From CAYMCQ01 sp964389025 (GTDB lineage Bacteria > Verrucomicrobiota > Verrucomicrobiia > Limisphaerales > CAYMCQ01): 30,059 nt of DNA. A program made the position numbers and the translations under genes. Positions 14,269 through 22,615 of the stretch are shown in pieces. Position 1 is the first letter of the stretch. The number at the start of each line of letters is the position of its first letter. Below the pieces are notes generated by a model. The model made no database searches. It was given only the letters and a program-made list of their open reading frames with translations, and was not told the DNA's origin. The stretch is from contig CAYMCQ010000052.1 of NCBI GenBank assembly GCA_964389025.1, positions 1-30,059 on the forward strand, in the 5' to 3' direction.

Positions 14269-16261
14269 GCGCGCATCGCTGCTCACGCATCGCTGCGTTG
14301 CGGTTGTCGCCGGCGCGTTCGCGGCGTTGCACCTGAACGCCGCTTCACTCGAACGCCTGAAATACAACCATCCCGGCCTGGTCGTGGACCTCGGCGTCGG
14401 GCTTTGGGCGTGGCCGCTGCCGATGGATTTCGACGGCGATGGCGATCTCGATCTGGTGGTAAACTGTCCGGACAAACCTTACAACGGCGTTTACTTCTTC
14501 GAGAACGCGACGGGCGACACCGCGACGAACAAGTTTCCGGTGTTCAAACCGGCACGACGAATCAGCAGGGGATTGCAGAACGCGCAAGTCAGTTTCGTGG
14601 ACGGAAAACCGCGCGTTCTCTCGCCCGCGAACGAGTATCCGGATTTTCTGAAAACCGGATTGGAGTCGCCGAAACAACTGCCGCTGCCCGCGAACGTGCA
14701 TCCGAACAAGGTGCGCGGGAACATGTGGCGCCACGTGGATTACGATGGCGACGGCGCGCTGGACTTGATCGTGGGCGCGGACGACTGGACGGACTACGGT
14801 TGGGACAACGCTTACGACGCGAGCGGGAAATGGACGAACGGGCCGTTGCGCGGCTTCGTTTATCTCATCCGCAACCGCGGCCCGACGGCGAAACCGGTTT
14901 ACGACCAGCCGGTGAAAGTCATGGCCGGCGAAAAGCCAGTGGAAGTTTTCGGCTGGCCTTCGCCAAACTTCGCGGACTTTGACGGCGACGGGGACCTCGA
15001 TTTGCTGTGCGGCGAGTTCCTGGATGGGTTCACGTATTTCGAGAACACCGGCTCGCGGACGGCGCCGAGGTATGCGCCCGGCAAACGCCTGAAGACGCCT
15101 GCTGGCCGACCGCTCGTGATGGATTTGGAGATGATCACGCCGGTGGCGATTGACTGGGACAAGGACGGCGACATGGATCTCGTGGTCGGAGACGAAGACG
15201 GGCGCGTGGCGTGGGTGGAGAACACCGGAAAGCTTTCCGCCGATCATTCGCCGCTGTTTCTTGCGCCGCGTTATTTCCAGCAGGAAGCGGACGACGTGAA
15301 ATGCGGCGCGCTGGCCACGCCAGTCGGGTTCGATTGGGACGGCGATGGCGACGATGACATCGTCAGCGGCAACACTGCAGGTTACATTTTGTTCTTTGAG
15401 AATCTCAGCGGGCCGCGCGTTGAAAAACCGCGCTGGGCCGCGCCGCGTTTTCTGGAGGCCGACGGAAAAATCATTCGTGTGATGGCCGGCGCGAACGGCT
15501 CAATTCAAGGCCCGTGCGAAGCAAAGTGGGGCTACACGACGTTGAACATCGCAGATTGGGACGGTGACGGGCTGCCGGACATCGTCGCGAATTCGATCTG
15601 GGGCAAAGTGCATTGGTATCGCAACGTCGGCACGCGCACACAGCCAAAGCTGGCGGCGGCGAAGCCGATTGAAGTCGAATGGACCGGCGCGCCGCCTGCG
15701 CTCAACTACGGCTGGTTGCGTCCCGAGGGCAAATCGCTGCTGACGCAGTGGCGCACGACACCCGTCGCCGTGGATTGGAACAAGGACGGTTTGACCGATC
15801 TTGTCATGCTCGATCAGGAAGGTTATCTCGCGTTCTTCGAGCGGCAACGGAGCGGGAGCGGCTTGCTTCTGCTGCCGCCGCGACGCGTGTTCGAGGGCGA
15901 GAATTTTTCCACCACCGACAACCGCCACACGATCGTGAGCAAGGAGCGGGGATTGATCCGATTGAACAATGGCGTGGCCGGCAGGAGCGGCCGGCGCAAG
16001 CTGTGCGTCGCGGATTGGGATGGCGACGGGCGGCTGGATATTTTGGTCAACTCCGCCAACGCGAACCTGCTGCGCCAGACAGGATCGCGGGATGGGCGGT
16101 TCGCCTTCCGTGACGAGGGAACGCTCGCGAGCGAGAACATCGAAGGCCACGACGTCAGCCCGACGACGGTGGATTTCAACGGCGATGGCGTCCCGGATTT
16201 TCTTGGCGGCGCGGAGGACGGGCGGTTTTATTACTTGCGGAATCCCCGCTCGAAAAAGTAA
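14222..16261 (+). CDS. Exported FG-GAP/VCBS-type calcium-binding propeller protein
   Basis: 679 residues. Nine Asp-rich calcium loops recur through the chain (DFDGDGDLDLV, DYDGDGALDLI, DFDGDGDLDLL, DWDKDGDMDLV, DWDGDGDDDIV, DWDGDGLPDIV, DWNKDGLTDLV, DWDGDGRLDIL, DFNGDGVPDFL), many followed by a Y/F-F-E-N or W-x-x-N strand. These are hallmarks of FG-GAP/VCBS beta-propellers. No catalytic residues are recognised. The start is set at ATG 14222, inside the end of rmuC, because it is preceded by AAGGAAC and yields a signal peptide (RRRVKRASLLTHRCVAVVAG, then AFAALHLNAA). The frame opens further upstream without a better start. The gene lies 36 bases before a sialidase-like gene and may be translated together with rmuC. 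Confidence 0.82.
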   Translation: MCNRSIHRSACRRRVKRASLLTHRCVAVVAGAFAALHLNAASLERLKYNHPGLVVDLGVGLWAWPLPMDFDGDGDLDLVVNCPDKPYNGVYFFENATGDTATNKFPVFKPARRISRGLQNAQVSFVDGKPRVLSPANEYPDFLKTGLESPKQLPLPANVHPNKVRGNMWRHVDYDGDGALDLIVGADDWTDYGWDNAYDASGKWTNGPLRGFVYLIRNRGPTAKPVYDQPVKVMAGEKPVEVFGWPSPNFADFDGDGDLDLLCGEFLDGFTYFENTGSRTAPRYAPGKRLKTPAGRPLVMDLEMITPVAIDWDKDGDMDLVVGDEDGRVAWVENTGKLSADHSPLFLAPRYFQQEADDVKCGALATPVGFDWDGDGDDDIVSGNTAGYILFFENLSGPRVEKPRWAAPRFLEADGKIIRVMAGANGSIQGPCEAKWGYTTLNIADWDGDGLPDIVANSIWGKVHWYRNVGTRTQPKLAAAKPIEVEWTGAPPALNYGWLRPEGKSLLTQWRTTPVAVDWNKDGLTDLVMLDQEGYLAFFERQRSGSGLLLLPPRRVFEGENFSTTDNRHTIVSKERGLIRLNNGVAGRSGRRKLCVADWDGDGRLDILVNSANANLLRQTGSRDGRFAFRDEGTLASENIEGHDVSPTTVDFNGDGVPDFLGGAEDGRFYYLRNPRSKK

Positions 16262-16297
16262 GGAACATCCGGCACGTTGACCCAAACATCACGCATT

Positions 16298-17359
16298 ATG
16301 AAGCCATCCATCCCGATAGTTGCCCTGCTCGCGCTCACGGCCATTGCCTGCGCGGAGAACCTATCCGAACAACCGGGGTATCTGAAAGGGGAGTTCATTT
16401 ACGAGACTGCGCCGTTTCCATCGTGCCACGCGTCCACGATTGCGGAGGCCAAAAATGGTTTGGTAGCGGCGTGGTTCGGCGGGACGGGCGAGAAGCATCC
16501 GGACGTGGGCATCTGGGTTTCGCGGCAGAAGGGCGGCAAGTGGACCGACCCGGTGGAAGTCGCCAATGGAGTCGGGTTCGCGACGAACCGGTTGCCGTGC
16601 TGGAATCCCGTGTTGTTTCAACCGCGCGGTGGACCGCTCTTGTTGTTTTACAAAGTCGGCCCAAGCCCGAGTTCGTGGTGGGGAATGGAGATGACTTCCG
16701 AGGACGGCGGCAAATCGTGGTCGCGCCCGTGGCGTTTGCCAGAAGGTATTCTTGGCCCAATCAAAAACAAGCCGGTGCAGCTTGCGAACGGTGATTTGCT
16801 CTGCTCGAGCAGCACGGAAGGCATGGACGGCTGGCGCGTGCATTTCGAGCGCACCTCGGATTTGGGAAAGACATGGCAGGCCACCGGCCCGTTGAACGAC
16901 GGCAAGACGCTCGCGGCGATTCAACCGAGTATTTTATTCCATGAGCGTGAAAAACTACAGGCGTTGAGTCGCACAAAGAAGGGTCGGATTTCCCAAATCT
17001 GGTCCGAGGACGGCGGGAAGACGTGGGGCGAGATGACGTTGGCCGATTTGCCGAACCCGAATTCGGGCACCGACGCGGTCACGCTGCGGGATGGGCGACA
17101 CCTGCTGGTCTTCAATCCGACGCGCAACGGGCGCTCACCACTGGCCGTGGCGGTGTCGAGCGACGGCCAGCGGTGGCAGGCGGCATTGGTGCTTGAAGAC
17201 ACGCCGGGTGCGGAATTCAGTTACCCGGCCGTCATACAAACGCGCGACGGCCTGGCGCATATCACTTACACGTGGAAGCGCGCGCGCATTAAACACGTCG
17301 TGGTGGATCCGGCGAAGCTCGTGTTGCGCGACATCCGCAACGGTGAATGGCCAAAGTAG
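16298..17359 (+). CDS. Exported sialidase-like (BNR/Asp-box) glycosidase
   Basis: 353 residues with a signal peptide (MKPSIPIVALLALTAIACA). The six-bladed sialidase fold is indicated by Asp-box motifs: SEDGGKSWS, SDLGKTWQ, SEDGGKTWG and the weaker SSDGQRWQ. SCHASTIAEAKNGLVAAWFG at the start and PTRNGRSPLAVAVSSDG near the end match the exo-alpha-sialidase/BNR_2 group, which is abundant in Verrucomicrobiota. True sialidase activity is not certain, since many relatives act on other sugars. ATG 16298 is chosen over the TTG at 16277 because it starts the signal peptide. The FG-GAP protein upstream may be part of the same exported glycan-handling unit. Confidence 0.82.
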   Translation: MKPSIPIVALLALTAIACAENLSEQPGYLKGEFIYETAPFPSCHASTIAEAKNGLVAAWFGGTGEKHPDVGIWVSRQKGGKWTDPVEVANGVGFATNRLPCWNPVLFQPRGGPLLLFYKVGPSPSSWWGMEMTSEDGGKSWSRPWRLPEGILGPIKNKPVQLANGDLLCSSSTEGMDGWRVHFERTSDLGKTWQATGPLNDGKTLAAIQPSILFHEREKLQALSRTKKGRISQIWSEDGGKTWGEMTLADLPNPNSGTDAVTLRDGRHLLVFNPTRNGRSPLAVAVSSDGQRWQAALVLEDTPGAEFSYPAVIQTRDGLAHITYTWKRARIKHVVVDPAKLVLRDIRNGEWPK

Positions 17360-17458
17360 GCCGCCCCTGATGGAAGCCAGGTGCCACCCGGGCGATCGCA
17401 GCAATGACTGAAAAATTTGAGATTGCTCTACGCCCGCGCATCCATAAACTCGCCTGAA

Positions 17459-19039
17459 ATGACCCCGACGCAAGAGACATTCTCCCCGAACCGCGCAGCG
17501 TCAGAAAAGCAAGTTCCCATCAGCAGTATCAGTCCCATGGCAAAGCGGGAAATAATCTCCATCAATCCGGCTACGATGAAAGAGTTGGGGCGTGTGCCGG
17601 TGCTCGATTCGCAGGACGTAAGCCTGGCCGTGGCAAAGGTTCGTTCGGCGCAACCTGCATGGGCGGCGCTTTCGTTCAACGAGCGGGCCAAATATATTTT
17701 GCGCGCCAAGGACATCCTGCTCGAACGGCAGGACGAGATTTGCGACCTGATCGCGCGTGAGGTCGGCAAACCGCGGGTAGAGGCTTTGGCGGGCGAAGTC
17801 CTCCCGGTTGCGAATCTGATGGATTACTTTGCGCGAAAGTCGGCCAAACTTTTGCGGGATGAACAGTTCACGCTTTCAGTTTTTCGCAACAAGAAATCGC
17901 GCATCCACTTTTTTCCGCTCGGTGTGGTCGGGATCATTTCTCCCTGGAACTACCCCTTGTCCATTCCGACCGGCGAAGCAGTCATGGCACTGATGGCTGG
18001 CAACGCGGTGCTTTTGAAACCATCTGAGTTCACGCCGTTGGTTGCTTTGAAGATCGGCGATATCTTTCGCGATGCCGGTTTGCCGGAGGGAATCCTGCAA
18101 GTGCTGACTGGCGATGGCACGACCGGCGCGGCGTTGGTTGATTCGGCCATCGACAAGATTTTTTTCACCGGCAGTGTCCGCACCGGGCGGAAGATCGCGG
18201 AAACCGCGGCGCGCCGATTGATGCCGTTCGTCCTGGAACTGGGCGGCAAGGACGCGATGATTGTTTGCGCGGACGCGCCGTTTGAGCGGACTGTCAACGG
18301 CGCGCTGTGGGGCGCGTTCTGCAATTGCGGACAGACCTGCGCCTCCGTCGAACGCCTCTACGTGGTGGAATCCATCGCGGAAAAATTCATCAGTGCCGTC
18401 GTGGAGAAAACCAAAGCGCTGCGGGTCGGCATTGACGGCGAGCAGCAGAAGGACATTGGTTCGCTGACCAATGCCAATCAATTGCGAATCGTGACGGAAC
18501 AGGTCAACGAGGCCATTGCCAAGGGCGCGAAAGCGCTCACGGGCGGCAGGCGAATCGAATCGCTGCCGGGATATTTTTTTGAACCGACCGTTCTGGTTGA
18601 CGTGAACAACTCCATGCGCGTGATGCAGGAGGAAACATTTGGCCCGGTCCTGCCGATTGTCGTGGTCAAGGACGAAGCGGAGGCGATCCGCGAAGCCAAC
18701 CGTTCCAACTACGGCCTGCTCGCCAGCGTCTGGACGAAGGACACGAAACGCGGCAAACAAATCGCCGCGCAAGTGGAAGCGGGCACAGTCATCATCAACG
18801 ACGTGATCTACACGCACGGCGCGCCGGAGACGCCGTGGTTCGGCGTGAAGGAGAGCGGCTTCGGCGTCACGCATTCGAAACACGGCTTGCGCGAATTCGT
18901 CCAGATGAAGCACATCAACTGGGACATGCTGCCGATGAAATCAAATCCGTGGTGGTATCCCTACTCGGAGAAAAAGCGCCGCGATCTCAAATTTCTAACC
19001 AAAGTGCTTCACAAATGGGGATTGAAGAAATGGATATGA
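17459..19039 (+). CDS. NAD(P)-dependent aldehyde dehydrogenase
   Basis: 526 residues of the ALDH superfamily. Visible are GVVGIISPWNYPLSIP with oxyanion asparagine N164, the cofactor-loop KPSEFTP (187-193), FTGSVRTGRKI (236-246), the general base in LELGGKDA (E260), nucleophile C294 in CNCGQTCASVE, and EETFGPVLPIV. The C-terminus has an extra basic, aromatic tail (KSNPWWYPYSEKKRRDLKFL, then KVLHKWGLKKWI) resembling membrane-binding tails of fatty-aldehyde-type ALDHs, so a long-chain aldehyde substrate is possible but unproven. ATG 17459 is annotated; ATG 17537 (MAKREIISINPATM) would give a 500-residue product closer to the family start. The stop overlaps the next start (ATGA at 19036-19039), indicating translational coupling. 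Confidence 0.9.
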   Translation: MTPTQETFSPNRAASEKQVPISSISPMAKREIISINPATMKELGRVPVLDSQDVSLAVAKVRSAQPAWAALSFNERAKYILRAKDILLERQDEICDLIAREVGKPRVEALAGEVLPVANLMDYFARKSAKLLRDEQFTLSVFRNKKSRIHFFPLGVVGIISPWNYPLSIPTGEAVMALMAGNAVLLKPSEFTPLVALKIGDIFRDAGLPEGILQVLTGDGTTGAALVDSAIDKIFFTGSVRTGRKIAETAARRLMPFVLELGGKDAMIVCADAPFERTVNGALWGAFCNCGQTCASVERLYVVESIAEKFISAVVEKTKALRVGIDGEQQKDIGSLTNANQLRIVTEQVNEAIAKGAKALTGGRRIESLPGYFFEPTVLVDVNNSMRVMQEETFGPVLPIVVVKDEAEAIREANRSNYGLLASVWTKDTKRGKQIAAQVEAGTVIINDVIYTHGAPETPWFGVKESGFGVTHSKHGLREFVQMKHINWDMLPMKSNPWWYPYSEKKRRDLKFLTKVLHKWGLKKWI

Positions 19040-21450
19040 TTTTGAGAACAACGCTGCAATCTAGGAGATGGGAGTTGGGAGTTGGGAGATGGGAGTTTTC
19101 CCCATCTCCTATCTTCCATCTCTCTTCCATCTCCTATCTTCTATCTCCCATCTGCTATCTCCTATTTCTATCTTCCATCTTCTACCCGTCGGCGCTCGCT
19201 GACAAAATCGGCGACGCCATTCCAGGCTACACTTACCGCGACGGAGTGTATCAACCCAACGAACCTTATCGCGAAGGCCAGCCACGCGTCACCGGCTTGC
19301 AGCAGCCTTTTCCGAAGATGACGTCAATCGAGGAAAACCCGCTTACACCAGCGAAAGTCAAACTCGGCAAACTGCTTTACTTCGACCCGATCTTGAGCGG
19401 CGACAACACCATCTCTTGCGCACACTGTCATCATCCCGATTTCGGTTTTTCTGATGGCCGCAAGACGAGCATGGGCGTTCGCGGCCAGGGTCTCGGCCCG
19501 GAACGCTCGGGCGGCGATGTCCTGGCGCGTGGCGCTCCCACGATTTGGAACGCTGCTTACAGCCCCCTCCAGTTCTGGGATGGCCGCGCCAAAGATTTGG
19601 AGCAACAGGCCGAAGGCCCGATTCAGGACGCACACGAGATGAACCAAAATGCCGCCGAGCTGGTCAAGGAACTCCTCGGCATCCCGGAATACGTCCGTCT
19701 GTTTCAGGAAACCTTCAGCGGGAAACCCGAGGAAGCCGTCACGTTTCGCAACGTTACGAAAGCCATCGCTTCCTTTGAAAGAACCATCCTCTCATTCAAT
19801 TCCAAATTCGACCGTTACGCCGCAGGCGATTCAACAGCGTTTAACGAGTCCGAGAAGCGCGGCCTTCAGCTTTTTCGTTCGCTTAAGACCCGCTGTTTCG
19901 AGTGTCACGCGGCTCCGAACTTTTCCGACGGCAGTTTCCGCGTTGTTGGTGTGCCCGATCTCCCTGGCCAGGCACACGACATCGGCCGCGCCAAAGTTCC
20001 CGGTCAAGGCCCGGAAGGCGCTTTCAAAGTCCCCACTCTGCGCAACGTCGCGTTGTCCGCCCCCTACATGCACAGCGGCAGCTTTGCCACGCTCGAAGAA
20101 GTGATTGATTTCTACGCCAAGGGCGGCGGCCATCAGTTCGCCAATCAACAATTCGCCATTGATGACAAGATTGGCGCGTTTGAAGTCACCTCCGAAGAAA
20201 CTGCCGACCTCGTCGCGTTCCTCAATGCGTTGACCGATACCTCCCTGCTGCCTGAAGCGCCAACCAAAGTTCCGTCGGGTCTGCCAGTGTTGGCCGTAAA
20301 ATCCAAACCCATGCCCGCGCCTAAACGACCGCCGACACTGGCAGCCGCCGAGGGAACGAGACAAATCGTGAACTCACCGGCAAACCCACGGCCTCAAGCC
20401 GTCGGTGGCAATTCCGCAACGTTCACTGTCAAGCCGGGTCAATCCATCCAAGCCGCAGTGGACCGCGCTCAAAGCGGCGATCGCATCGAGGTTTTTCCCG
20501 GCGTTTACAATCAAGCCGTCATGGTGGACAAGGCCGGCATCAGTTTGATCGCCATCCACGTAAATGGCGAACGCCCCATTCTCGACGGACAGAACAAACT
20601 CGGCGACGCCGTCCAAGGTTCGGGCGACCATTTTCTGATTCAAGGTTTTCACATCCGCAACTACACCGGCAACGGAGTCGTCACTCACCGCGCCAGCCAC
20701 GTCACCTATCGTGACCTGATCGTGGAGAATCCCGGACTCTACGCCGTCTATCCGGTCGAATGCTCCGGCGTGCTGGTGGAAGGCTGCGTCGTCAGCGGCG
20801 CGAAGGACGCCGGCATTTATGTCGGCCAGAGCCGCGACATCATCGTCCGCAACAACGAGGTTTTTCACAACGTCGCGGGCATCGAGATTGAAAATTCCGT
20901 CCGCGCGCTCGTCGCCAACAACAGCGCGCACCACAACACCGCCGGCATCCTCGTCTTCCTGCTGCCCAATAATCCGTCGAAAGTCGGCTCGCACACGCGC
21001 GTGGTCAACAACCGAAGCTGGGAGAACAACCACGAAAATTTTGCCAAACCGGGCACCACCGTTTCCTTCCTTCCGCCGGGGCTGGGAATGTTCATCATGG
21101 CCGCCGACCACACCGAAGTGACGCAGAACCAGATCTTCGGCAACGATTCGCAAGGCATCCAGATGATCAGCTATCTCACCTCCCGGGTTGCGCCAAAGAA
21201 GAAAATCGAGATCGACACCGAACCCAATTCCGACAACAACTTCATTCACGACAACCTCTACCGCGACAATGGCAACCGTCCCGCAAAGACTTATCTCGAC
21301 CAGAAAATTCCCGGCGGCGACATCGCTTGGGACGGCACGGGCGTCGGCAACGGCTGGCAGGAAGCGCCCGGTGTTAAAATGTTCCCACCGGAATTACCAA
21401 AGCAATCCGGTATCGAGCGCGTGAACTTTCCGCCAGTGGAAACCAAATGA
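19036..21450 (+). CDS. Di-haem cytochrome c peroxidase fused to a right-handed beta-helix domain
   Basis: 804 residues. After an unusual signal-like N-terminus, residues about 90-400 form a MauG/CcpA-type di-haem peroxidase: LGKLLYFDPILSGDNTISC, haem motifs CAHCH (128-132) and CFECH (287-291), and KVPTLRNVALSAPYMHSGSF. A Pro-rich linker (410-460) leads to a parallel beta-helix (about 462-770) beginning FTVKPGQSIQAAVDRAQSGD, with repeats such as GIYVGQSRDIIVRNNEVFHN. This domain is normally a separate protein that occurs beside cytochrome genes; here the two are fused. Periplasmic location is inferred. ATG 19036 overlaps the ALDH stop; ATGs at 19015 and 19030 are alternatives. Residues 10-50 are encoded by a heptad repeat array. 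Confidence 0.85.
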   Translation: MILRTTLQSRRWELGVGRWEFSPSPIFHLSSISYLLSPICYLLFLSSIFYPSALADKIGDAIPGYTYRDGVYQPNEPYREGQPRVTGLQQPFPKMTSIEENPLTPAKVKLGKLLYFDPILSGDNTISCAHCHHPDFGFSDGRKTSMGVRGQGLGPERSGGDVLARGAPTIWNAAYSPLQFWDGRAKDLEQQAEGPIQDAHEMNQNAAELVKELLGIPEYVRLFQETFSGKPEEAVTFRNVTKAIASFERTILSFNSKFDRYAAGDSTAFNESEKRGLQLFRSLKTRCFECHAAPNFSDGSFRVVGVPDLPGQAHDIGRAKVPGQGPEGAFKVPTLRNVALSAPYMHSGSFATLEEVIDFYAKGGGHQFANQQFAIDDKIGAFEVTSEETADLVAFLNALTDTSLLPEAPTKVPSGLPVLAVKSKPMPAPKRPPTLAAAEGTRQIVNSPANPRPQAVGGNSATFTVKPGQSIQAAVDRAQSGDRIEVFPGVYNQAVMVDKAGISLIAIHVNGERPILDGQNKLGDAVQGSGDHFLIQGFHIRNYTGNGVVTHRASHVTYRDLIVENPGLYAVYPVECSGVLVEGCVVSGAKDAGIYVGQSRDIIVRNNEVFHNVAGIEIENSVRALVANNSAHHNTAGILVFLLPNNPSKVGSHTRVVNNRSWENNHENFAKPGTTVSFLPPGLGMFIMAADHTEVTQNQIFGNDSQGIQMISYLTSRVAPKKKIEIDTEPNSDNNFIHDNLYRDNGNRPAKTYLDQKIPGGDIAWDGTGVGNGWQEAPGVKMFPPELPKQSGIERVNFPPVETK
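19064..19185. repeat. Heptad inverted array encoding the peroxidase signal peptide
   Basis: Purine-rich units (GGAGATG, GGAGTTG, GGAGTTG, GGAGATG, GGAGTTT) are followed by their pyrimidine mirror: about twelve ATCTCCT/ATCTTCC/ATCTCCC-type units. Because 21 bases encode seven residues, the protein repeats every seven: SPIFHLS, SISYLLS, PICYLLF, LSSIFYP. The pyrimidine half thus forms the hydrophobic core of the export signal of the downstream cytochrome peroxidase, ending PSALA before DKIGD. Confidence 0.88.
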
Positions 21451-21740
21451 TTTGCAGGTGCCGCCAGCCACCGCTTTCATCACCCACTTTATTTTGGGAG
21501 CAAACCATGACGAGGCGGAAAGGTTTCCATGAATGAGTTGAATATCACGCAGCGCTAAAGGATTTTTATTTCGTGGCGAAGTCGGATGCCAGCTTACCTC
21601 TTCATCGCAGCACTCGCGTCTTCCTGCACTCCACCCGTGACAAACTTCAACTGCGGACTTGCTTTAGAAAAAACCTCCAGTATCTTCCCCCGCTCGCCGT
21701 TGCAGAACGCACGGCAGATTTGATATTCAGTCAATCGTTT

Positions 21741-22298
21741 ATGGCAACAGCAAATGATCTTCGCAGAGGAATGGCCATCATCCACAATGGAGATGTCGCC
21801 GTGGTCCTCGACATGCAGCACCGCACCCCGGGCAATCTGCGCGCTTTCGTGCAGGCCTCGCTCCGCAGCATCAAAACCGGCAAATCGTCCGATGTGCGAT
21901 TCAGTTCGACGGAAAAAATCGAGACCATTCCGTTGATGACGCGCAAAATGGATTTCAGCTACAAGGACGGCGAGGATTTCGTTTTTTCCGACCCGGAAAA
22001 TTACGAGACGGTCACGCTCTCGGCTGAACTTGTCGGCGACGCGAAAAATTATCTGACCGAGAACGCCGGAGTGACCGTGACGTTCGTGGATGACAGGGCG
22101 GTTTCGGTTGAACTGCCTCCAAGCGTCATTTTGACAGTCGCGGACGCGCCGGAAGGAGTCCGTGGCGACTCGGCGAACAACGTGCAGAAGGCGATTATTT
22201 TGGAAACGGGCATCAGTGTCCAGGCGCCGCTGTTCATCAAGACCGGCGAGAAAATCAAAGTGGACACGCGCACGGGAAAATACATGGAGAGGGCGTAG
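21741..22298 (+). CDS. efp: Elongation factor P
   Basis: 185 residues from ATG 21741 (MATANDLRRGMAIIHNGDVA). EF-P binds ribosomes stalled at consecutive prolines and stimulates peptide-bond formation. The three-domain layout is clear: KOW-like domain I, the central YKDGEDFVFSDPENYE, and the C-terminal signature with DSANNVQKAI and TGEKIKVDTRTGKYMERA. The domain I tip reads HRTPGNLRAF where E. coli has the modified lysine of PGKGQAF; an asparagine aligns with that lysine and an arginine lies two residues on. Any activating modification must therefore differ or be absent. An upstream start adds 56 unmatched residues. The 290 bases before the gene hold nothing I recognise. A terminator and a palindrome follow. 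Confidence 0.95.
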   Translation: MATANDLRRGMAIIHNGDVAVVLDMQHRTPGNLRAFVQASLRSIKTGKSSDVRFSSTEKIETIPLMTRKMDFSYKDGEDFVFSDPENYETVTLSAELVGDAKNYLTENAGVTVTFVDDRAVSVELPPSVILTVADAPEGVRGDSANNVQKAIILETGISVQAPLFIKTGEKIKVDTRTGKYMERA

Positions 22299-22335
22299 CC
22301 GAAGTTTCTTGTTTCAAGTTTTCAGTTTGGAGTTA

Positions 22336-22369
22336 AAGCCCGCTGATTTTTGGCGGGCTTCTTGTTTTT
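22336..22369 (+). terminator. Rho-independent terminator of efp
   Basis: AAGCCCGC (22336-22343) pairs exactly with GCGGGCTT (22353-22360) around a nine-base loop, followed by CTTGTTTTT. It lies 38 bases after the efp stop, on the coding strand. Confidence 0.85.
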
Positions 22370-22370
22370 C

Positions 22371-22441
22371 GGAGGGCGGAGTTCCACGACGCCCTGACTT
22401 CGAATTGGAATGATTCAGGGCGTCGTGGAACTCCGCCCTCC
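22371..22441. repeat. Perfect 27-base GGAGGGCGGAG palindrome after efp
   Basis: 22371-22397 is exactly complementary to 22415-22441, with a 17-base spacer. It is preceded by TTTTC and followed by GGTTTTTT. It is the best-preserved copy of the family also seen at 3868, 11929 and 23382, suggesting recent arrival or repair to symmetry. It would also terminate transcription from either side. Confidence 0.92.
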
Positions 22442-22452
22442 GGTTTTTTGAG

Positions 22453-22615
22453 CTATTGCTTCAGCCGGTAAAATTTTCCGCTGCCGGAATTTGTTTCGGT
22501 AACGGTCTGTTGGTCGCCGGAAATGACGGATGTGGCCGAGTCATTCGTCCAGCCTGTGTTCGCAAACGAGTAATTGTATTCGAGGGAGAAGTTCGTCAAC
22601 ACCACCGGCCTGTTA
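22453..22615 (-). pseudogene. C-terminal remnant of an exported protein
   Basis: The minus-strand frame ending in TAG (22453-22455) reads NFSLEYNYSFANTGWTNDSA, then TSVISGDQQTVTETNSGSGK and FYRLKQ. The ending 'T-x-x-x-S-G-x-x-K-F-Y-R-L' is the same kind of C-terminal strand as in the SBBP remnant at 12001-12383. There is no start codon, and the frame runs into the prepilin gene's last codons. It is a leftover gene end. Confidence 0.5.

Noticed and set aside
17876..18913. Long antisense open frame (345 codons) opposite the aldehyde dehydrogenase
   Set aside because: It is a frame shadow of a well-supported ALDH; the translation has no recognisable domain and is rich in His/Arg/Asp as expected from antisense of GC-rich coding DNA. 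The same applies to the antisense frames at 1142-1942, 9842-10579, 14345-15247, 15500-16285 and 20374-21249.
21700..21727. TTGCAG-N16-GATATT as an efp promoter
   Set aside because: Only weak matches to the sigma-70 boxes, and it would leave almost no leader before the ATG at 21741.
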